NCBI GenBank assembly: GCA_025450405.1
Contig: JANWHL010000264.1
Coordinates: 1-9,644 of the forward strand
Length of the DNA stretch: 9,644 nucleotides
Direction of reading: 5' to 3'
From: Ktedonobacterales bacterium
GTDB taxonomy: Bacteria; Chloroflexota; Ktedonobacteria; Ktedonobacterales; JADMIN01
In this document: one piece after another, positions 6,137-9,644 of the stretch
Numbering within the stretch: position 1 is the first letter of the stretch
How the letters are laid out: each line of letters begins with the position of its first letter
Made by a program: the position numbers and the translations under genes
The notes under the pieces: model-generated
The model's input: the letters and a program-made list of their open reading frames with translations, nothing else
Told to the model about the DNA's origin: nothing
Database searches by the model: none

Positions 6137-6442
6137 GTGTCGCTCCTCTCCGCGAGCGCGGCCGCCGCGCGGCCATTCACGCCATGGCGCGAAAGGCGCT
6201 CCCGGCGCATGCGCTTTGCCCGTCCCCAGGATCGCGCCCGCGACATCTCGTCGGCACGCGGATCCGCTTGTCGGACAATCGCCCCACCAGTCTACCATAC
6301 TCGTCCGCGCACGCCGGGGCGGTGGCGGCAAAATGGGACTTCTAGGGGGGAGCGAGCCGCCAGGGCCTCTCGCGCTTGCCAGACGCCATGCCAGGCCGTA
6401 CAATGCGCCCAAAGGACGGCTCAGAAAGAGACGCGGCGCCCG
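6137..6442. other. divergent intergenic region between the membrane protein gene and ruvX
   Basis: These 306 bases separate two divergent genes. They hold the ruvX promoter (6376-6404) and an 11-bp palindrome TTGTCGGACAA at 6268-6278. A minus-strand TATGGT at 6299-6294 could be a -10 box for the membrane protein gene, but it has no matching -35. Open frames run through the region on both strands as extensions of the flanking genes, without recognisable protein sequence. Confidence 0.55.
6376..6404 (+). promoter_or_regulatory. sigma70-type promoter for the ruvX-mltG operon
   Basis: TTGCCA (6376-6381, 5/6 to the -35 consensus) and TACAAT (6399-6404, 5/6 to the -10) are separated by exactly 17 bases. 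Transcription would start near 6411, about 32 bases before the ruvX ATG. This is the best-formed two-box promoter in the window. Confidence 0.65.
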
Positions 6443-6985
6443 ATGGTCATTCTTGCCCTGGATGTCGGCCTGGCGCGCATTGGCGTGGCCGTGAGCGACG
6501 CGACAGAAACGCTCGCGACCCCGCGCGGCATGATCCGGCGCACCTCCGCAACCCGCGCGCTGGATGCTATCGCTCGCGCCATTGCCGAGGCCCGTGCCGA
6601 GCTCGTGGTGGTCGGACTGCCGCTCAGCCTGGATGGCTCCGTTGGCCCGCAGGCGCAAGCGGTCCAGGCGTTCACGGACCGACTGCGCCGGTGCGTGGAC
6701 ACGCCGATCGTCCTCTGGGACGAGCGGTACTCCACATTGGAGGCCGCCGACGCCCTACGTGCGGCTGGCGTCCGGCCGGAGCGTGCGCGTGCGCGTCTGG
6801 ACGCGGCGGCGGCCGCGGTCATCCTCCAGAATTATCTCGATCGTCCCCGCGAGCTAGGAGAGTCAGATCTCCCGCGTTCGTCGAGCGACTCGGCGCGCTT
6901 GGCTGGCGGAGAATCAGCCGCTGGAGGCGACCTGACCAATCAAGCCACACCGAACGGCCCACTGGCCCCCCGTCGGCGCCGCTAG
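6443..6985 (+). CDS. ruvX: putative pre-16S rRNA nuclease / Holliday junction resolvase, YqgF family
   Basis: The 180-residue product has an RNase H-like YqgF core in residues 1-135. Conserved blocks are ALDVGLARIGVAVSD (5-19), VVVGLPLSLDGSVGPQAQAV (55-74), WDERYSTLEA (92-101) and LDAAAAAVILQNYLD (119-133). The acidic residues D7, E94 and D120 occupy the positions of the family's metal-binding site. The family trims the 5' end of 16S rRNA in E. coli and has been proposed to resolve recombination junctions. The tail from about 138 to 180 is Ser/Gly/Pro-rich, ends in four arginines and is probably disordered; it is longer than in typical members. The ATG at 6443 is chosen because the family begins right there with M-x-ILALD; the ribosome site is weak (AGAAAGAG, spacing about 12). 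The mltG-like genes follow after 55 bases, an arrangement seen in many bacteria. Confidence 0.92.
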   Translation: MVILALDVGLARIGVAVSDATETLATPRGMIRRTSATRALDAIARAIAEARAELVVVGLPLSLDGSVGPQAQAVQAFTDRLRRCVDTPIVLWDERYSTLEAADALRAAGVRPERARARLDAAAAAVILQNYLDRPRELGESDLPRSSSDSARLAGGESAAGGDLTNQATPNGPLAPRRRR

Positions 6986-7040
6986 CAACCAGAAGGCTGA
7001 GCGTCGCGGGCGCGGGGCAATGCGGGGGAAGGAGGGGGAG

Positions 7041-8318
7041 ATGGCAAGCCGGCGACATACCGGACCCGTGCTGACGGGCATCTTCACCCTCTGCGCCCTT
7101 GCCGTCGGTTTCCTGGGCGTGAATGCCGCGCTCGACCTGACCCAACCCGCGCGGGCGGATGCCGACACCGTCATCGAATTTCAGGTCCAGCCCGGCGAAA
7201 GCGTCGCGGCCGTAGCCGATCGCCTTCAACACCAGGGCCTCATCCGTAGCGCGCTCGTCTTCCGCGTGGCTGCCCAGGCCAGGCGTGGCGTCGTCCGCCC
7301 GGGCATCTACAATCTGACGTCCGACATGACCACCGCCGCGGTCGTGTCGCGCTTGGTTGGCGGCCAACCGGACCAGCCACTGGTCATCGTGCCGCCAGGA
7401 ATGCGTCTGGTTGTGGTGCCTCCGGGCCGGCGCGTTACTCAGTATCCGACACTCTTCTCCAGTCTCCCCGCTTTCAATGCCAGCAACTTCCTCAAGATCG
7501 TCTCCAGTGGGGTGGTCCCGGGCGGCGGCAAGATCTCGGCGAGCTACTGGTTCGTCGCGCCGAAGCATGGTGGGACCTACTACGCGCTGGAGGGCTATCT
7601 GCTGCCTGGAACGTACTTTGTGCCCGAGGGCGACGATGAGATAAAGGTCATCGATCGGCTTCTGGATGCCCTGGGCGACAAGCTCTGCCCGGGCCCGGAT
7701 GACGCGCACGCGGATGCGTATGTGCACGACCGCGCGCAATGCGAGGCGCATGCGGCCCAACTGACCGTCGGCACCAGTCACGTGAGCGTGTTCGTGGAAA
7801 TGCGCAAACGGTATTTCACGACGGACGACGTGGCCGCGCTCTATAACGCGCTCAGCCTGGCATCCCTGGTGGCCCGCATGACCCCCTCCGACGCTGGCGC
7901 CTCAGGTGTTGCGGATGTCTACTATAATCGATACCTGACGGCGCACGCGAACCGGCTCTCGCCGTACCGTGAGTATGTGCAGAACCTGGACGCGGACGCG
8001 TCAACCGAGTACGTCCGCGACTCAACGCACCCCCCCACCAACGGCAACTGGTGGACGCCGTTGGGCGCGCCCGCTGTCAGCGTCGACTCCTGGAGCGCGT
8101 ACAACACGGCCGTGCGCGACAATACCGGGTTGCCGCCCGGCCCCATTGCCGCCCCCACGTGGGTCGACATCGCGGCGGCCGCGGCGGCCGATGACCCCAT
8201 GGCCTCGCCGTATTACTTCGTCGCGGCGGACCGTTGCGGCCAGGCCCACTTCGCGAAGACGTTGAGTGCTTTCCAGTCGGTGGCGGCTCGGACCAGCCTC
8301 GGCTGTTTCCCAGGGTAG
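7041..8318 (+). CDS. MltG/YceG-family protein, paralog 1, catalytic glutamates apparently missing
   Basis: This 425-residue protein has one N-terminal membrane helix (about 10-31) and a LysM-like subdomain (about 44-108, with VQPGESVAAVADRLQHQGLI). The YceG core ends with the family signatures LDADASTEY (316-324) and SAYNTAVRDNTGLPPGPIAAP (352-372). MltG is a membrane-anchored endolytic transglycosylase that cuts nascent glycan strands and helps set their length. In E. coli the motif is LASIVEKE with a catalytic glutamate; here the same place reads LASLVARM (273-280), so A278 and M280 replace both glutamates, followed by a normal VYYNRY. Loss of activity is inferred. An insert with C216 and C234 is shared with paralog 2. 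VPPG occurs twice close together (117-120 and 126-129) where paralog 2 has it once. The start at 7041 has GGAGG at 7031-7035, five bases ahead; an ATG at 7020 is an alternative. It follows ruvX by 55 bases. Confidence 0.87.
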   Translation: MASRRHTGPVLTGIFTLCALAVGFLGVNAALDLTQPARADADTVIEFQVQPGESVAAVADRLQHQGLIRSALVFRVAAQARRGVVRPGIYNLTSDMTTAAVVSRLVGGQPDQPLVIVPPGMRLVVVPPGRRVTQYPTLFSSLPAFNASNFLKIVSSGVVPGGGKISASYWFVAPKHGGTYYALEGYLLPGTYFVPEGDDEIKVIDRLLDALGDKLCPGPDDAHADAYVHDRAQCEAHAAQLTVGTSHVSVFVEMRKRYFTTDDVAALYNALSLASLVARMTPSDAGASGVADVYYNRYLTAHANRLSPYREYVQNLDADASTEYVRDSTHPPTNGNWWTPLGAPAVSVDSWSAYNTAVRDNTGLPPGPIAAPTWVDIAAAAAADDPMASPYYFVAADRCGQAHFAKTLSAFQSVAARTSLGCFPG

Positions 8319-8415
8319 TGGTGGGAGGCTCCGGGATGCGGCGCCCACCCGGCGACATTGTCGGAGCTTGCGATCAGGCGTTCACGGAATCGGCCAGTGA
8401 GTGGAGGGCTTGCGG

Positions 8416-9644
8416 ATGAAAGGGGCGCTGCGCGTCTTTGCGGTACTGCTGACGCTCATGGCTTTTGGCTGCGGCTTTGTTGGGGTCGCGGCCGGACTCA
8501 ATCTGACTCAACCAGCGGCGAAAGGTTCGACTCATATCGTCCAATTCCAGGTGGTTGAGAATGATAGCGCTTCCAAGATCGCCGATCGGCTTCAGAAGGA
8601 CGGATTGATTCGCAACTCGCTCGCCTTTTGGCTGCTCGCGAAGTACAAGAAGCTGGACGCCCACCTCCAGCAGGGCACCTATGCCCTGTCGCCGAGCATG
8701 ACCATGGACGACATCGTTCAGACCCTCCTCACCGGGAAAATCGTTCAGCAGCGGCAGGTGGCGATCAATGTGCCGCCCGGCCTTCGTGTGACCGAGTACG
8801 CCGCCCTGTTCACCCAGAACAACACCCTCCCGAATTTCGATGCCACAGCGTTTCTGCGGATCGCGACGACCGGCGTCGAGCCCGACGGCACGGCGCTCTC
8901 CAAAAAGTTCTGGTACGTCGAGCCCAAGCAGCCCAAGGTCCTCTACGCGCTCGAGGGCTATCTCTACCCAGTGAAGGACAACTACCTGGCCAACGCCACG
9001 GCGGCCGATGTCGTGGAGCGACTCATCGCGGACCTGGGCGATACGCTGTGCATGGGCCCCGACTTTGCCCACCGCGACGCGTACATTGCCGACGAGGCGC
9101 AGTGCAAAGCGCACGCGACCATGCTGACCGTCGGTGGGAAACAGGTAAGCATTTTCACCCAGATGGAGAAGCTCTTCGGCACCAAGGATGACGCCCGCGC
9201 CCTGTACGACACACTCATCCTAGCGCCCCTGGACGAGCGCGAGGCGCGCCACGCTGGTCCGATGGCCGGTGTAGCGAGCGTGTACTACAACCGCTATCTC
9301 GCCGCGGCGGGCGTGCGATCGGGGCCCGACAACGGCGGACCAATTACGCTGGATTCAGATCCCACGGTCCAATACGCCACGGGCACCGCGCAAAACCCCT
9401 GGCCGAAGTTGAACAACTCCGCGCGCCTGATCGCCCCCCAGAGCCCCTACAACACGTATACGCATCCCGGGCTCCCACCTGGTCCGATCGCGGCGCCCGG
9501 CATCAACCAGTATGGCGTCGACGCCATCACGAATTTCCTGACGGCCCCCACCACAACCTACTACTATTTCGAAACTGATTGTACTCAGGGACTGATCCAT
9601 TATGCCCACACCCTGGCCGAGCAACAACAGAACCAGGTTCAATA
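8416..9644 (+). CDS. mltG: MltG/YceG-family endolytic murein transglycosylase, paralog 2 (reaches right edge)
   Basis: A total of 409 codons are in the window, and the last two bases are TA, so the stop may fall at the next base or the protein may run on. Residues 4-28 form a membrane anchor, and a LysM-like subdomain follows (about 41-108, SASKIADRLQKDGLI). The core carries LAPLDEREA (269-277), where E274 and E276 align without gaps to the two glutamates of E. coli LASIVEKE. It is followed by VASVYYNRY, LDSDPTVQY (312-320) and SPYNTYTHPGLPPGPIAAPG (343-362). It is therefore the likely active enzyme of the pair, cutting nascent peptidoglycan at the outer face of the membrane. The DERE form of the motif is itself unusual in having Asp in place of a hydrophobic residue. 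C212 and C230 match the cysteine pair in paralog 1, and C389 matches its C399. GGAGGG at 8403-8408 lies seven bases before the ATG. The gene starts 97 bases after paralog 1, probably in the same operon. Confidence 0.9.
   Translation, partial: MKGALRVFAVLLTLMAFGCGFVGVAAGLNLTQPAAKGSTHIVQFQVVENDSASKIADRLQKDGLIRNSLAFWLLAKYKKLDAHLQQGTYALSPSMTMDDIVQTLLTGKIVQQRQVAINVPPGLRVTEYAALFTQNNTLPNFDATAFLRIATTGVEPDGTALSKKFWYVEPKQPKVLYALEGYLYPVKDNYLANATAADVVERLIADLGDTLCMGPDFAHRDAYIADEAQCKAHATMLTVGGKQVSIFTQMEKLFGTKDDARALYDTLILAPLDEREARHAGPMAGVASVYYNRYLAAAGVRSGPDNGGPITLDSDPTVQYATGTAQNPWPKLNNSARLIAPQSPYNTYTHPGLPPGPIAAPGINQYGVDAITNFLTAPTTTYYYFETDCTQGLIHYAHTLAEQQQNQVQ

Noticed and set aside
6137..6442. N-terminal extension of ruvX to 6137
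   Set aside because: The extension contains the best promoter of the window and a Arg-rich non-conserved peptide; the YqgF family begins at the ATG at 6443.
5730..6494. Plus-strand 254-codon frame
   Set aside because: It is antisense to the three-helix membrane protein, which has a near-ideal ribosome site and clear hydrophobic helices. The plus translation is Arg/Pro/Ser-rich.
6819..7781. Minus-strand 320-codon frame
   Set aside because: It is antisense to the 3' end of ruvX and to the first half of mltG paralog 1, both with family motifs.

Overview
The window is a GC-rich bacterial chromosome segment with ordinary gene density. No phage genes, insertion sequences, CRISPR arrays, rRNA or tRNA genes were seen. 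The pairing of ruvX with mltG-like genes, GC-ending codons and several extended -10 promoters would fit a Chloroflexota-like or other deep-branching bacterium. That placement is an inference by eye and is only weakly supported.

Left part (1-1730). Two genes lie on the minus strand. At the left edge are the first 33 codons of a gene whose N-terminus resembles bacterial Hen1, the RNA 3'-terminal ribose 2'-O-methyltransferase of the Pnkp/Hen1 RNA-repair system. Just upstream of it is a class I SAM-dependent methyltransferase-like protein. A roughly 560-base region follows (1166-1730). It holds a well-formed rightward promoter, an 18-bp tandem duplication, a doubtful small ORF and a leader hairpin.

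Transport pair (1731-3566). A 68-residue DUF3311 membrane protein precedes a 521-residue sodium:solute symporter of the MctP-like (monocarboxylate permease) type. They appear to be one operon, closed by a perfect 13-bp hairpin.

Centre (3567-6136). A full-length Sua5-type threonylcarbamoyl-AMP synthase (tRNA t6A pathway) has its own extended -10 promoter. It converges with a DksA/TraR-type C4 zinc-finger protein on the minus strand. Upstream of that, also on the minus strand, is an unrecognised three-helix membrane protein.

Right part (6137-9644). A divergent intergenic region carries a near-consensus promoter (TTGCCA-N17-TACAAT) for an operon of ruvX (YqgF nuclease) and two tandem mltG-like genes (endolytic murein transglycosylase/YceG family). 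The two paralogs share a lineage-specific-looking segment with a Cys-x17-Cys pair. The first has lost both glutamates of the family's catalytic VEKE-like motif, while the second keeps them. The second gene runs to the last base of the window, where the final two bases (TA) may begin its stop codon.

The most interesting points are the apparent active/inactive MltG pair with its shared cysteine insert, and the Hen1 start at the left edge. No clearly new multi-gene system is visible.
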